Source: Mantis religiosa | Lineage: Eukaryota; Arthropoda; Insecta; Mantodea; Mantidae | DNA: 64,000 nucleotides | Assembly (NCBI GenBank): GCA_030765055.1 | Contig: JAUKNK010000057.1 | Location: forward strand, 4,829,501 to 4,893,500 | Reading direction: 5' to 3' | Part shown: positions 42,707-54,969 of the stretch, piece after piece | Layout: each line of letters opens with the position of its first letter | How positions within the stretch are numbered: the first letter of the stretch is position 1 | Notes under the pieces: generated by a model | Seen by the model: only the letters and a program-made list of their open reading frames with translations | What the model was told of the DNA's origin: nothing | Database searches by the model: none | Program-made: the position numbers and the translations under genes

Positions 42707-45305
42707 GACTGCTATAACGACGTAATTCTGGACTGCTGTGCACGAACTATTATTCTACGGAAATAAAAAGCAATTGTTAGTGTTTGAAACACAAACACAA
42801 ACTCACAAAACTCAGGAAACCACAAACTCACAATTAGTGTCAGGAGTGCGACCTACCACCATGGAGGCTGAATTGAAAAGATTCTACAGAAAAATGAAGA
42901 AATGAACACGGCTCACGACAGCCTAGCAACGAAGACGGAAGCGGCAAATAGCATCCTGGCCACAAAGTTGGAGATCACAAATAAAAACCTAACCGCCAAG
43001 TTGAAAAAATAGACAGAGAATAACACCCTCACTGCGAATTTAGAGAGGACGAATCAATCTATCTGAAATGAGGCTGCAAACAAAGTCCTCGCCCCCAAAT
43101 TTGAGAAGCAGTTGGCCGGCATAAAGGAGAACTTCACGGAGTTGGGTGAAGGCGTCAAAGACCTGGCGAGCGGCGTTAACAACCTCGAGGGAAAGGTCGA
43201 CACAAACACTAAGTCTCTGAACGCCATAGTTGAGGACATCGTCCGCAGAAGGATGAAAGATTTGAAAGTCGACGCGCCGGGACGCGACACATCTCCACGC
43301 GTCAAACTCGCGAAGTATAAGGGCACGTCCACGTTCGAGCTCTTCTGCCGCCAATTTGACAAGTGGCCAAGCACAAGTGGTCAACAGGAGAAGAGGCCGC
43401 ACAGCTAATAGCCAGCCTCCAGGGACGGGCCGCAGAGGTCCTGAGCGCGGTCCAGACAGCGGTGGCGCCCAGGCACACCTGAAAAGCCCTGGAGAATCGC
43501 TTTGGCAACTACCACTTGGCCGCAGCCTACCGCAACCAACTGAATCAAGGAGGCAGTAATCAGGGGAGACGCTGTATCAGTTCGCCGTGGCAATTGAACT
43601 GTTGCCCAGGAAAGCTTTGGTTGATCTCCCACCGGAATTCGTGTCCCGGAAAGCCGCATACACATTCGTTGATGGGGCAAGAGACGGCATGATACGTCAG
43701 CTACTAATGGAAGCATTGAGGATGGAGGCGGCTTCTGCAGTGTCGACAACAAGGTGTATCAGCTACACTGGAGACCGTAGACCAGCCGAGTGACGTCCGC
43801 GAAGACCAAGTGGCGTGTGTTGGGTTGTGGACTGCCGGGATACCTGGAGAGAGACAGCGCACAAATCGGAGAGCATCCCGAAAACGATTAAATGCCGTCA
43901 TGGCGAGGGGTACTTCGGGGTAATCACCACCATCCCCTCGAGTGATACTGCACGTCGTCAGCGTATGGATGACAGCCTCATTGTGGACGGTTGGGTGAGA
44001 GGGAAGCCGTGCCGCGTGCTCGTAGACATCGGGGTAGCCGTGACCATCATCAGACCTGGCGTGGCAAATGGTTTGCGGTTGAGGAAACCGAGGCGAGCTT
44101 ACCAGCTTTTGACGGCAGCGGACGACACCTTGCCCTTGGAGAGTATGCCCTGCTGCAATTGACCTTGGGACGGAGTCCGTGCGTCTGAGGGTGTTCGTCG
44201 CGGAGGTTCCTGAGATGATACTGGTACTGGATGCCCTCAGGAGCCACGAGGCGACGGTCGACCTTAGCAGGAAGGTCCAGCGGCTATATGGAGAGAGGTG
44301 ACATTCCAACAACCCGAAGAATGTCTGGCATTTTGCAGGATCGCCCTGAGGGAAGACGTGGTTGTCCCCGCGAGAGGCGAGGTGGTGGTGACGGCGCAAC
44401 TGGAAGTACAGCGGACAAAGAACTTGATGCTGCACGAGAAGAGGCCTGTTCACGGACTTTGTATAGCCAGGACATTGTTACCATTCGGAGAGGAGGCGCC
44501 GGTGAGGCTGCTCAACCCAACAGACAGCGATCGCGACCTCCAGGCCCGTGGTCAGTGTAACACCAATCGATAGGTTCCAGGAGCCAGTGGCGACGCAAAA
44601 AGTGCGCCCCGGCGGGAGGGCTTATTGGACAGAATGGCCGAACACCTGGCCGCAGAAACGCTTGAGAAGTTTCGACAACTACGAAGACGATACCAGTGCG
44701 ACTTCAACCAAGGCGACAGGGATTACGACCGCACGGAGCGAGTGCTCCACCACATCGACATCGGACACGCCCAGGCTATTCGGTAGCCATCTAGATGCGT
44801 CCCGCAGGCGGAACAATCGGCGGTACGGGACATTTTGGTGGACATGAGATCCAGGTTAGTGATTGAAGCGTCTGATGGCCCTTGGTGTTCCCCTGTAGTC
44901 TTGGTGACAAAGAACGGCGAGCTGCACTTCTGCGTGGACTACAGGAAGTTGAACGCTTTCACCAGGAGGGACTGTTTCCCCTTACCCCGAATTGACGACA
45001 ACCTGGACACGCTTGCTAGAGCGTAGTGGCTCTCGTCATGGACCTGGCTTCACAGTGACCAGGGCAACAGTCTAACCTGGTGGAGGCACTAGAACGGCTT
45101 GGGGTGAACAAGACCCGCACAACGCCCCTACATCCACAGTCGGACGACATGGTGGAGAGATACATCAAAACCTTAGAAGAGCACCTGAAAAAGGTCGTGG
45201 CCAGCCATCAGCGAGACGGACGTCCAGGTGGCACTGTTCTTGCTGCCCTACCGCTCGTCATCACACGACACCACTGGGATGACTCCAGCCAGCATATTGT
45301 GCTTT
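42707..45305 (+). mobile_element. Ty3/gypsy relic (LTR end, gag, protease, partial RT, integrase)
   Basis: 42735-42833 resembles the end of a gypsy LTR (CTACGGAAATAAA, then CCACAAACTCACA), followed by a degenerate tRNA-primer site (AGTGTCAGGA). Gag is at about 42860-43850 (LASGVNNLEGKVDTNTKSL, KYKGTSTFELF), with a broken zinc knuckle near 43820. Protease: VRGKPCRVLVDIGVAVTIIRPGVA near 43995 (DIG for D-T/S-G). RT start: DGPWCSPVVLVTK, FCVDYRKLNAFTRRD near 44880. Near 45025 the sequence jumps directly to the integrase core (HPQSDDMVERYIKTLEEHL). RNase H is deleted. Confidence 0.85.
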
Positions 45306-45499
45306 TAAAAATGCTGCTAGAAAATTAATATTCTCAAAATATGATTCTCTACAATATTATCTGAATGACAAATTGTCCTGGCTATTTTATGTAGCTCTGT
45401 AAGTAGAATCCAACTATTTGAATGACAAATCATTGCTAATTAACTTTTGATGCTTTTGCAAAGGCTATTTAAATGTATCTGTATTGAAGATATGACATT
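45306..45499. other. Unrecognised AT-rich spacer
   Basis: Not similar to gypsy or Jockey parts that I can see. Confidence 0.3.
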
Positions 45500-45780
45500 A
45501 TAAATGACTGACACTTCACGAAACGCTGATTAGAACAATTGTGACGTATGTAGCCTCCTATGTGTACAGGCTGCTGAAATGCTTATAAACAGACTACAGA
45601 CGATACAAAACAGAATGATAAGGACAATCACAAAGCTGCCGCAGCTTCATGTAAAGCTAAATCTGGACATTATCGAAGACATCATTAAGTTGCCTAGCTT
45701 CGATCTTTACGAAAAAAGAGGGAAAACCCAAACTCTGTTATTCAAGAACCTGGGTACCCACAACACCCAATGACTCGTGT
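45500..45780 (+). mobile_element. Jockey-like non-LTR fragment (post-RT region)
   Basis: The frame reads MLINRLQTIQNRMIRTITKLPQLHVKLNLDIIEDIIK, the usual segment after the RT of Jockey elements. 45506-45575 repeats the end of the Jockey relic at 42642-42720 (CACGAAACGCTGATTAGA against TACGAAACGCTGATAAGA), so this is not a simple continuation of one interrupted copy. Confidence 0.7.
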
Positions 45781-47039
45781 AACAGACCGTTATCCCTTTC
45801 CGACAGAACGCTTGGTCTGAGGGAGCCATGGCTTTGGGTTTACTCTATAAACCATACAAGTGGCCCTTGAAGTCCTTGCTGTCAACAAGGACGGTCCTGG
45901 GGTAGGACGGTCCCTCCAAAATTAATTAGGGCAAGTCACACGGACAAACAGCACATAATGAGATTATATATAAATACCAATTAATCTATATAAAACAGTA
46001 CGCAAGCAGCAACAATATCAATATACTCCTAATGTAGCATATAAGACAAGGATTTTATGGCAGTCTTAACTAAAGTAATAAGAACTGATAGTGCATTTAC
46101 ATGTTACATTTAATTCATTAAAATATCCTACGAAAATTTGTCGCCATGCTCAGAGCTCTGGTTGGTAGTAACGATTTCGTCACTTGTTTCAGGACATCAC
46201 AGTACAACAAACGACGTCACATCAGAAATGAGACAGAATCAGGCACAAGCACGGCCTCGGTTATGCTTGTGTCACGGCGCCTATTTCTCACCTTACCCAG
46301 ACCCCGCCCTGGCTTTGCCGCTCACCTTCAATCCGCAGGTACAATAGCGGTACTGCTACACTTCCTCACTAGAATACCCACCGGGGGAGGTTTTTAGTGG
46401 TTAGGTATGACAGTTTACTCCGTTAGAGAACCCTGCACCCCAATCCCAGGATTAATGCTTTTTCCCTCCACTCGAAAAGAAAGTCATACGCGGAGAGTAC
46501 ACTTGGCAGGAAAGCTACAAAGACAGCACAGCACGTCAGCAAGAACTTCGGTGAGGACATTACCAGCTTAGACGAGCAGACGAACACATCCAGTAGGCTT
46601 TTAGGGTAGTAGAACGACATCACTAAGCCCTTCATCAGGGAGGTAACTCTATTTCCCGCACCAACACAAACAATGGCCAAACAGATAGCCTACTCGAAAA
46701 CAGGACAAAGACTATCCACCATGGCAGTGGATCCCGAAGAAGTCATGGCCTTTTCCTAAGAAACTACCAGCAGCGAGGGTCTTCTGACCTCACGTTGAGG
46801 CATTGTCATCCAAACCGGATCGGTGCTACAAAGTGCAGACGATATGGGGTGACACTGTCTGAAGACAAGCTGTAGACTTGATTGTCGAGCATTTGTAAGG
46901 TTATTGCTGTTCCTCACGAGGGAGGCTGAGGAAACGATATTTGGAATGGATGCCCTCCGGAAGAAGACCCGGCACCAACAGCTGGTCCGGCTTCACCCTT
47001 TCTGGACATATGGGAGTTTCCTCAAGTTTCAAACAGCGA
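45781..47039. other. No firmly recognised feature; possible upstream copia remains
   Basis: 45781-46140 may be Jockey 3' untranslated sequence. 46140-46420 is GC-richer with no similarity recognised. 46430-47039 may hold older copia polyprotein sequence, but I could not read convincing motifs. Confidence 0.3.
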
Positions 47040-47347
47040 AGTGACGATTGCTCGGATAGGATGTTCTAAGCAGAAACTGTTCAATGAGGATGTTCAAATG
47101 TTCAAAGCTCGTCTCTTCGCTCAGATATTCTCACAAAAGTATGGAGAAAAATTGATGAAACCTTCGCTTCCGTAGAATGTTTAGCAGCGCTGCGGTCCCT
47201 GTTATCAATTTCAGCAGAAGAAAACCTAATGGTTTATCATTTCATTGTAGAGACCACGTTTCTTAGTGCTGAACTGAAAGAGAAAATTTGCATGGGGCAA
47301 CCAGCGGGTTTCATCAAAGGAGACACTCCAAAATTAACGAAAGTATT
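47040..47347 (+). mobile_element. Ty1/copia RT fragment, left of the gypsy insertion
   Basis: Frames read FKARLFAQIFSQKYGEKL, LRSLLSISAEENLMVYHFIVETTFLSAELKEKICMGQPAGFI and DTPKLTKV. This is the KARLVAQG-type start and the K/DTAFLNG-E-MEQPEGF region of copia reverse transcriptase. It is interrupted exactly at 47347 by the gypsy LTR and resumes at 53242. Confidence 0.8.
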
Positions 47348-47710
47348 GTCGCCAGGTCATTGTTGATTGAAGGTAGCGCGGGTAACAAATCGAAGAGACG
47401 GCAGTGGAGATGGAGGCTTGCCAAAATGGTAGGCGGGAACAGACGGATTTGGCAAGAGTTCGCATTTGTTCTAGCCGGTCTCGATTGTTCGAGAAATTTC
47501 TGGTATGTTACAAATGAATAAAAAGGCAGCCTGCCTGAAAAGAGACAGTGAGTCGGTAATTGAACGCGTGCGAGCAAGGTTGTGCTCGCTGTGTTGGTTG
47601 ATCTGTATCTTACATTGTGTATGTGTACGAAGTTTATTTCTACGGAAATAAAGTGCAATTTTTTGTGTTTGTAACCTGGACTTTTTATTTCACGAACCCA
47701 CAAAGTCACA
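47348..47710 (+). repeat. 5' LTR of the gypsy element
   Basis: 363 bp, TGTCGCCAGG... to ...CCACAAAGTCACA. It contains an AATAAA near 47648, plausible as the polyadenylation signal. It differs from 52877-53241 by scattered substitutions and small indels, so the insertion is not recent. Confidence 0.9.
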
Positions 47711-47740
47711 ACTGGTGACACGGAGCGGGATATTCCGGCC

Positions 47741-48019
47741 ATGGAATCGGCATTGGAAAAGATTTTGGAGAAGATGAGCGAATTAGCTGCGAAGACGGAA
47801 GCTGCAAACAACAACTTGGCCACGACCATGACCGAAAGGATGGCCGAACTGACCACGGAGATGAAGGTGGCGAACGAGGCCTTCGCCGCAATATTTGAAG
47901 AGTAGTTGGCCGGCATAAGGGATGACGTGACAGAGCTATGCAAGCGGATGCGCTAAGTGGACGAGCGTGTCGAGAACCTTGCTGACCGCGTAAACAACCT
48001 GGAGGGAAAGGCCGACAGC
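47741..48019 (+). pseudogene. gag N-terminus of the gypsy element
   Basis: Starts MESALEKILEKMSELAAK and continues as a heptad-like coiled coil (NNNLATTMTERMAELTTEMK), then RDDVTEL and VDERVENLADRVNNLEG. Stops occur near 47906 and 47956. It is cut at about 48019 by the non-LTR fragment, and the gag core up to the zinc knuckle is missing. Confidence 0.75.
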
Positions 48020-49249
48020 AGCATTTGTTCTTTTCTTATTTTAATCTTCTTGATTAAACATATAATTCAAAAAGAAATTTATATATTACATCTCTAATTT
48101 AGATGATGATTAAATATAATTTAAACAACACCTTCTTTTAATATTAACCATTAAGATACTTTTTACCAAATTCTGAAACTAAACTCAATAATTCATATTT
48201 ATCTTTACAAATATACACTAAGTCCATATAAATAATATACAATTTCACTAACTGTTTCTTTGATCTTCTTCTTCTTTCTGCCCATTCTTATCTGCCGATC
48301 GAAACCACATAATATTTTCTATTTAACTACTCTCGTTCCTCATCTAATAAATTCTCTTCCTCTTCTATATCTTGTCCAATTTGTTCGATTTCCTCTTCTT
48401 CTATTATTATGTTTGAGGATCCATTTGCATTAAAATTTTCTCTTATAAGTATTTCTTTTATTCTATCTGATCTTCTTAATTCTTGTCTTTCAATTGATAA
48501 TCTTTCAGGTCTTCTTACTTCTATAATTTCTGACTTCCAAGCTTTTTTACTTACATAACTGCTTAGAAATTGTAACTTTTTTACTAATTCAGAATCCCTT
48601 AATATGTCAGGAATATAAAAACCTCCTAAAATATATATTTCCTCTAACTGCGAAATTTCATATTTTTCACATTCAAAAATAACATGCTCGGGATCACCTA
48701 CTTTATTACATAAATTAATAAATCATTTTCAGTTCTATTAATTTTTGTCCATAATGTGTTTTTAAGATCCATGACCAGTTATGGAATGAATGAAACCTTT
48801 AGTTGGTTGGATGAAATTTAATCTTAAGCTTTCTTATATACTTGGAAACAAATTAAAAGTTATTCTTCCTTCTGGGATTTCATTGCACTCACTTTGCTAC
48901 TTTTTTATAAGAGAATTTCTTTCCCTCACATACTTTATCGGTTCTTATTCCACAAATTATCTATACTTTATCCAAATTTCCATTTTGGATCCAATACTTT
49001 GCCCCCCTTAGGCTAATTAACAAATCAATGGGCCATATTGCTGTTGTTACCAGGAGAGCCAAGATAGATGTCGTACTGACTGCACCAGTGAGCCATAAAA
49101 TAATTTTACGCTGTGTTCTCCTCAATAATCTCCTGATTGCCACGTCATCCAACCTTTCCGCCCAAGCACCTGCTGCATAGTTTATGATGGAGGCAAATAT
49201 GGTGTTATGATATATTTGGATTACTTTTAATGGGATTAAAAAATAAATG
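48020..49249 (-). mobile_element. Non-LTR retrotransposon fragment within gypsy gag
   Basis: Minus strand: FASIINYAAGAWAERLDD, RRTQRKIILWLTGAVSTTS (post-RT linker of R1/I-group elements) at 49230-49040, then after a deletion of the RNase H region a C-terminal part with GDPEHVIFECEKYE (zinc-motif end) near 48690 and a highly charged tail (ERLSIERQELRRSDRIKEIL). The 48020-48260 part is AT-rich 3' untranslated sequence. Confidence 0.75.
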
Positions 49250-52200
49250 GACAGCCCGGACACCTGGAGAGAGACTGCCCACACCAGGAAGAGCAGCCGG
49301 AAAACGAGTAAGGCTCGGCGTGGAGAGGGGCACATCGGCGCCATCGCCACCATCCCCTCTAGTGACACTGCGTGCCGTTAGCCGGCGTATGGATAACAGC
49401 CTCATCGCGGACGGTTGGGCGAGAGGAAAGCCATGCCGCGTGCTGGTGTACACCGGGGCAGCCGTGACCATCATCAAACTTGATGTGGCGAAGGGTTTGC
49501 CATCAAGGAAGTCGAGCCGACCATAACAGCCTCTCACGGCATCAGGCGACACCTTGCCTGTGGAGAAGGAGGCCCTGCTGGAGCTGACCTAGGGAAGGAG
49601 TACCGTAGGTCTGTGGGTGTTCGTCGCCAAGGTGGCTGAGGAGGTGATTTTGGGACTGGATGCCCTCAGGAGCCACGAGTAGAGGGTCGACGTCGGCTGG
49701 AAGGTCCTGCGGCTAAATGGAGAAGAGGTTATACTCCGGCAACCCGAAGAGCGCCCTGGAATCTGCAGGGTCATCTTCAACGAAGACGTGGTTGTCCCCG
49801 CGAGGGGCGAGATGATGGTGACGGCGCTACTGGAAGGCCAGAGAACCAGGAAAATGATGCTGGACCAGAAGACGCCTGTACGCGGACTGTGTGTAGCCCG
49901 GGCATTGCCGCCGTGCCGAGAGGTACCAGTGAGACCGCTAAATCCAGCGGACACCGATCACGACGTCCAGGCCGGGACAGAGTTCGGAACGGGCGAGGCT
50001 GTGGTGAGCGTAACAGCAATCGACACGATACAGGAGCCGGTGCCGACGCAACACCTGAGGCCCCTGTTAGAAGACTTACTGCAGAGGGCGGCCGACCACC
50101 TGACCGCAGAACAGCTGGATAAATTTCGACAGCTGCTGATGTGATACCAGCGCGTCTTCAGCCAAGGTGACTACGCATGGACAAAGTGCTTCACCGCATG
50201 GACACTGGGGACGCCCGCCCTATTCGGCAACCACCTAGACGCTTTCCACTGGCGAAGCATGGGGCGGTACGAGACATGCTGCAGGACATGAGTTCAATGG
50301 GGACTCATTGAGGAGTCGGACAGCCCTTGGTGTTCCCCTTTAGTCTTGGTGACGAAGAAGAACGGCGAACTACGCTTCTGCGTGGACTACAGGAAACTGT
50401 ACGCTGTTATCCGGAAGGACTGTTTCCCCTTACCCCGGATTGACGACACCCTGGACACGCTAGCTGGTGCGCAGTGGATTTTAGACCCTGGAACTGAAGT
50501 CCGGCTACTGGCAGGTAGCTCTAGACCCGAGAGACAAGGAGAAGATCGCATTCTCGAGAGGCCAAGGGCTCTGGCAGTTCACAGTTATGCCCTTTTGCCG
50601 CTGCAACGCACCAGCTACCTTCCAACGTCTCATGGAATCAGTGATGAGATGACTGACTTACGACGCCTGCCTGCTATACCTGGACGACATCATTATCGTC
50701 GGTAGGACCTTTGAAGACCATCTCAAGGATGTGAGTAAGGTGTTACAGAGATTGCAGGTGACCAACTGGAAGCTGAACGCGAAGAAGTGCCAGCTATTCC
50801 GCAAGGAAGTGAACTACTTGGGCCACATATTCTCAGCAACCGGAGTGGCAACAGACCCGGAGAAGACACAGTCTGTGAGGGATGGGCCTCGCCCAAAGGA
50901 TAAGAAAGAGTTTCGCAGTTTCCTGGGGCTGTGTAATTTTTACCGACCCCTCATAAAGGGGTTCTCTAACATCGACAAACCTCTCACACGCCTGACAGTG
51001 GAATACCGGCCTTATGTTTGGACGGAGGACGCTGAAGACGCTTTCCAGCACCTGAAGGAGACCCTGTGCAGTGTTCCAATTTTGGTTTTCACACAACCGG
51101 GTGGCGCCTTCATTGTGGACACCGATGCCAGCGACCATTGCATTGGAGGTGTCCTATCACAGATCCAGGACGACAATGAGCGGGTGATAGCCTACTACAG
51201 CAAGGCGCTATCCTAGGCAGAGAAGAACTACTGCGTCACCCGAATAGAGTTACTGGCGGTAGTAAAACGTTGGATTACTTCCACAAGTACCTGTACGGTC
51301 AGCTAATTCACCTGAGAACTCACCATTCCGCCCTAACCTGGCTATTGAGCTTTAAGAACCTGGAAGGCCACACAAAACGTTGGGTTCAGAGGCTGCAGGT
51401 GTACGACTTCACCTCGGAACCTCGCAGAGGGAAGAGCCACGGAAACGCAGACGCTATGTACCGAAGACCCTGTCCAGAGGAGTACGGCCAATGCACAAGG
51501 GCGGAAGAGAAGGAGCGTGCCGCAGCAGTCCGAGTAGTCACGGCAGTGCCTGCGCATGGCTGGGATAGTGCAGGCCTGAGGAGGGAGCAGCTGGCGTACG
51601 CTGACTTGGGGTCACTCTTAAGGGAAGTGGAGGCAGGGACAAGACCAACCTGGGAGGATATCGTACCAAGAAGCGCAACCTACAAGTCATACTGGGCCCA
51701 ATTGGACTCATTGAAGATCAGAGAGGACGTGCTGTTCCGGGTATGGGATTCACCTGATGGGAAGACGCAGAGAGAACAGGTGGTACTTCCCCGGAGTAAG
51801 GTCCCGGAAGTCTAGGAAGAAGTGCACGCCGGTACTTCAGGAAGACACCTGGGAGCGAACCGAACGATTGACAAACTACGGCAGCGCTACTACTAGCTGA
51901 GGCTCCGAGCAGACGCTGAGAGATGGTGCCGTCAGTTTCACGTGTGCGCGGCGGGTCGCGGCACCCAGACTAGGAGCCGGGGTCACATGCAGCAGTACAA
52001 CGTCGGAGCGCCATTCGAAAGGATCGCCATTGACATTGCTGGACCGTTCCCAATATCCGACCGAGGCAACAAGTACCTAATTGTGGTCGCGGACTACTTC
52101 ATTAATTGGCGGAGGGGTATTCCATCCGGAACCAAGAGGCAAGGACAATCTCAGACTGCCTCGTGGAGCAAGTGTTCTGCTGATTTGGGGCACCGTTAGA

Positions 52201-52863
52201 GCTGCACAGTGACCAATTTTGAGTCCAACCTGATGAACGGGGCACTAGAGAGACTTGGAGTTAACAAGACCCGCACAACACCTCTACATCTCCAGTCGGA
52301 TGGCATGGTCGAAAAGTACATCCAGATCTTAGATGAACAACCGAGGAAGCTCGTGGCCAGCCATCAGCCAGCCGGGGACGTCAAGGTGCCACTGTTCTTG
52401 CTTGCCCAGCGCTCGTCAACACACAACATCACGGGGATGACGCCAGCCAGCGTAACTTTCGGCCGAGAGTTACGCCTCCCTTGTGACCGAGGTTTTGGAA
52501 GCCCTCCGGGGGTAAAACAGCCAGCGACCGAATATGTGCAGCACTTGGTGGACCACCTCCACGACATGCACGAGATGGCTCGCCAGAACATCCGGAGGGC
52601 GAGTGACCGCATGAATACCCGATACGACAGGCAAGCCAACAGCCGAGGGTTCCAGCAAGGTGACCTGGTCTGGTTTTACCACCCTACCCGGACCAAGGGA
52701 CGCTGCCCGAAACTTCAGCTACCATGACAATGACCGTACCGGGTAGTGAAGAGGGTTAACGACGTGGTCTACCGCATCCAGAGGGTGCCCCGAGGAAAGA
52801 TGTTGGTGGTACACCTGGATCGCCTGGCCCGCTACGCTGGTGCTGTTCGGGACGACCAGCCTT
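49250..52863 (+). pseudogene. pol of the gypsy element: protease, RT, RNase H, integrase
   Basis: Order: broken zinc knuckle (QPGHLERDC-like, near 49255); protease near 49420 (ARGKPCRVLVYTGAAVTI, where YTG replaces the usual D-T/S-G); a long spacer (VILGLDALRSHE, DTDHDVQAGT); RT from SDSPWCSPLVLVTKKNGELRF (50320) through YLDDIIIVG (50685); RNase H with VDTDASDHCIGGVLSQIQDD (51115); integrase with HAGTSG near 51825, IDIAGPFPISDRGNKYL (52030) and VEKYI (52310); and a C-terminus with QGDLVWFYHPTRTKG and MLVVHLDRLARY. Stops at 49526, 49590, 49680, 51215 and 51813, and shifts near 50490, 51265 and 52150, disable it. Confidence 0.9.
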
Positions 52864-52876
52864 GAGGGGGGAGCAG

Positions 52877-53241
52877 CGTCGCCAGGTCATTGTTGATTGG
52901 AGGCAGCGTGGGTAACAAAATCGAAGAGCCGGCAGTGCAGTGTGGAAATGGAGGCTTGCCAAGATGATGGGCGGGAACAGACGGATTTGGCAAGAGTTCG
53001 CCTTTGTTCTAGCCTGTCTCGGTTGTTCGAGAAATTTCTGGTGTGTTAGAAATCCATAAAAAGGCAGCCTGCCTGAAAAGAGACAGTCAGTCGGTAATTG
53101 AACGCGTGCGTGTAAGCAGCTATGTTGGTTGACCTGTATGTTACATTGTGTATGAGTACGAAGTTTATTTCTACGGAAATAAACTGCAATTTTTTGTGTT
53201 TGTAACCTGCACTTTTTATTTCACGGACCCACAAATGCACA
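52877..53241 (+). repeat. 3' LTR of the gypsy element
   Basis: About 365 bp, partner of 47348-47710. It begins CGTCGCCAGG (first T mutated) directly after the polypurine tract and ends ACAAATGCACA before GTAT. Confidence 0.9.
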
Positions 53242-54110
53242 GTATTTGTGGACTCAGACAGCTAGGGTATACAATGAGCCTGTGCATGAAGTTATAGTAA
53301 ACGCTAACTTCAAACAAAGTGAAAAAGGCAAATGCGTTTATTCATAGAAAGTGAAAATAACTGATGTCGTCTTTTAGTCTATGCGGATTACAAACACAGA
53401 TAAGATATACATCAAAACCAAGATTCTGGGCCACATTGAACAGTATCTGAAGTAACTAAAGCCTCAGATGGCAATTTTGAATTATATCAAATGACGTTTG
53501 ATTTTGGATTCTCAGATGCGAAGAAAGTAAAGACACTCCTGGATCAAATCTGTTGGAAATCTGAATACTACAGATCTTTAACTATGAAGAACTGATTGAT
53601 TATTACGCACAATTATCAGTGTTTTTTATGTGTGAGCACTAAAGCAGGAGCTGCAGCTCCCAGTCAAGTCTACAACAGGTGATATGAAACTCAAACTTAG
53701 TGACGTTGATCTCAAGAAACTGCAGAACTCATTGGTTACTCTGCTGCAAATTGGGCGGAGGGTCGCAAGACAAGAAAATCTAACAGTGGATACATGATTT
53801 TCTTAAATGGAGAATGCTGCAGGAAGCAAAAGTGTGTGTCACTACTGTATACAGAGCCTTATCAGAACTTTGCTAAGCTCCAGCCATAACCAGTACCACA
53901 GTTATAAATGACAACAAACAAAGCTGTTTGTGTTTGGTGAAATATCGCCACATCGAGCCAAACATATTGACACAAAATAACCTTGTGTTCTCATCTCACT
54001 GAATGTATCTTTTATGCTACTGCAGATTTGTTAACTAAACTTCTGTCTTCCAACAGATAGATATTGTTAAGAGAAAACTGCCAAGTTGTGTCGAGATTAG
54101 TGAAATTGGA
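53242..54110 (+). mobile_element. Ty1/copia RT/RNase H fragment, right of the gypsy insertion
   Basis: Continues the copia relic: TARVYNEPVHEVIVNANFKQSEKGKCVYS near 53265, LLVYAD near 53370 (damaged Y-x-DD box), ELIGYSAANWAEGRKTRKSNSGYMIFLNGECC near 53730-53815 (copia RNase H), and HIDTK ... TADLLTKLLSS near 53965-54055 (the copia C-terminus). Frameshifts separate the pieces. The copia LTRs were not recognised. Confidence 0.8.
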
Positions 54111-54969
54111 CATCAACGTTCGACTTAACCAGCTTTATTTGTTTTTAATATCGTTGAATTATCAGGTTAAACGTCTCTTTGTCTCAATTGAGATTCCATG
54201 AGCAATTTTTCTACTTTTTGAAACAATAAAATTCTATATCCTCTCGCTTCGTAATATTTAAATCGCAATGTTTGCTTAATCGGTATGTATCACTAAATTG
54301 TGCTTCTCTGCAGTCTTTTCTTGACGTAATCCCGTTGTATTCCATTGTAGTATGTTCCAATCCCCAAATATACTCCTTTGCCGGAGATCAGAACGGCGAG
54401 TTCTGTAAAAGCTGTTCTACGACAAAACATTGTGTTGCAGATTTCAACTGTTTGTTACAGACACTTCCTCGTTATACGTAGGTGGTGGGATCGTTCTTTC
54501 TTAACCCTCATATTGTATAGGGAATGCGCCACGTGGCTTGGCAGGTCATTAGGACATATTCCGCCTTTCCTTCATTTGCCAGAAGACAAGTAACAAGTCA
54601 GCATTTCCTCCACTTTGGAAAAGTCGGTTATTCCACTGTAACTCTGACCCCAAAGATAACCCATGGGGCACCACTGGCAGAAAGAGGATGCGATTGGAAT
54701 AGGAAGGCCTATGAGAGGAGCATCAGTAAATCCTTGTGCTCCGAATGTATGTGAAATGTTCAAGGATAGAAGTATGGTCTCAGTATACTGAGAGGCAAGA
54801 AGAATGATGTAAACTTCTGACCATTAAATATTTACAAATAATCTTTAATAGGAAATTCTAGTTATTTCTTCCAGTTTACCAGCTATTTGGCAAATTACCA
54901 AGTCACCCAAAAACATAATAAATGGATCTTTTGTAATGATCGACCAAAATAAAAACATGGCAAAGCAAA
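54111..54969. other. No recognised feature
   Basis: No coding similarity that I can support. Confidence 0.3.

Larger units (their letters stand above)
47348..53241 (+). mobile_element. Ty3/gypsy retrotransposon with both LTRs, inserted in copia
   Basis: LTRs at 47348-47710 and 52877-53241 (first bases TG, mutated to CG in the second; ends CACA). The 4-bp GTAT is found on both sides (47344-47347 and 53242-53245). Inside lie a primer-binding-like TGGTGACACGGAGCGGG, a gag start, an intruding non-LTR fragment, then protease, RT, RNase H and integrase, and a polypurine tract GAGGGGGGAGCAG before the 3' LTR. Many stops make it non-autonomous. Confidence 0.92.

Noticed and set aside
46423..46680. 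85-codon minus-strand frame
   Set aside because: No domain recognised and no splice or start context. Left unassigned.
48014..49255. GACAGC flanking the non-LTR fragment within gypsy gag
   Set aside because: The right-hand GACAGC is native gag sequence (zinc-knuckle region), and several hundred bases of gag are missing between the flanks, so it is not a target duplication.
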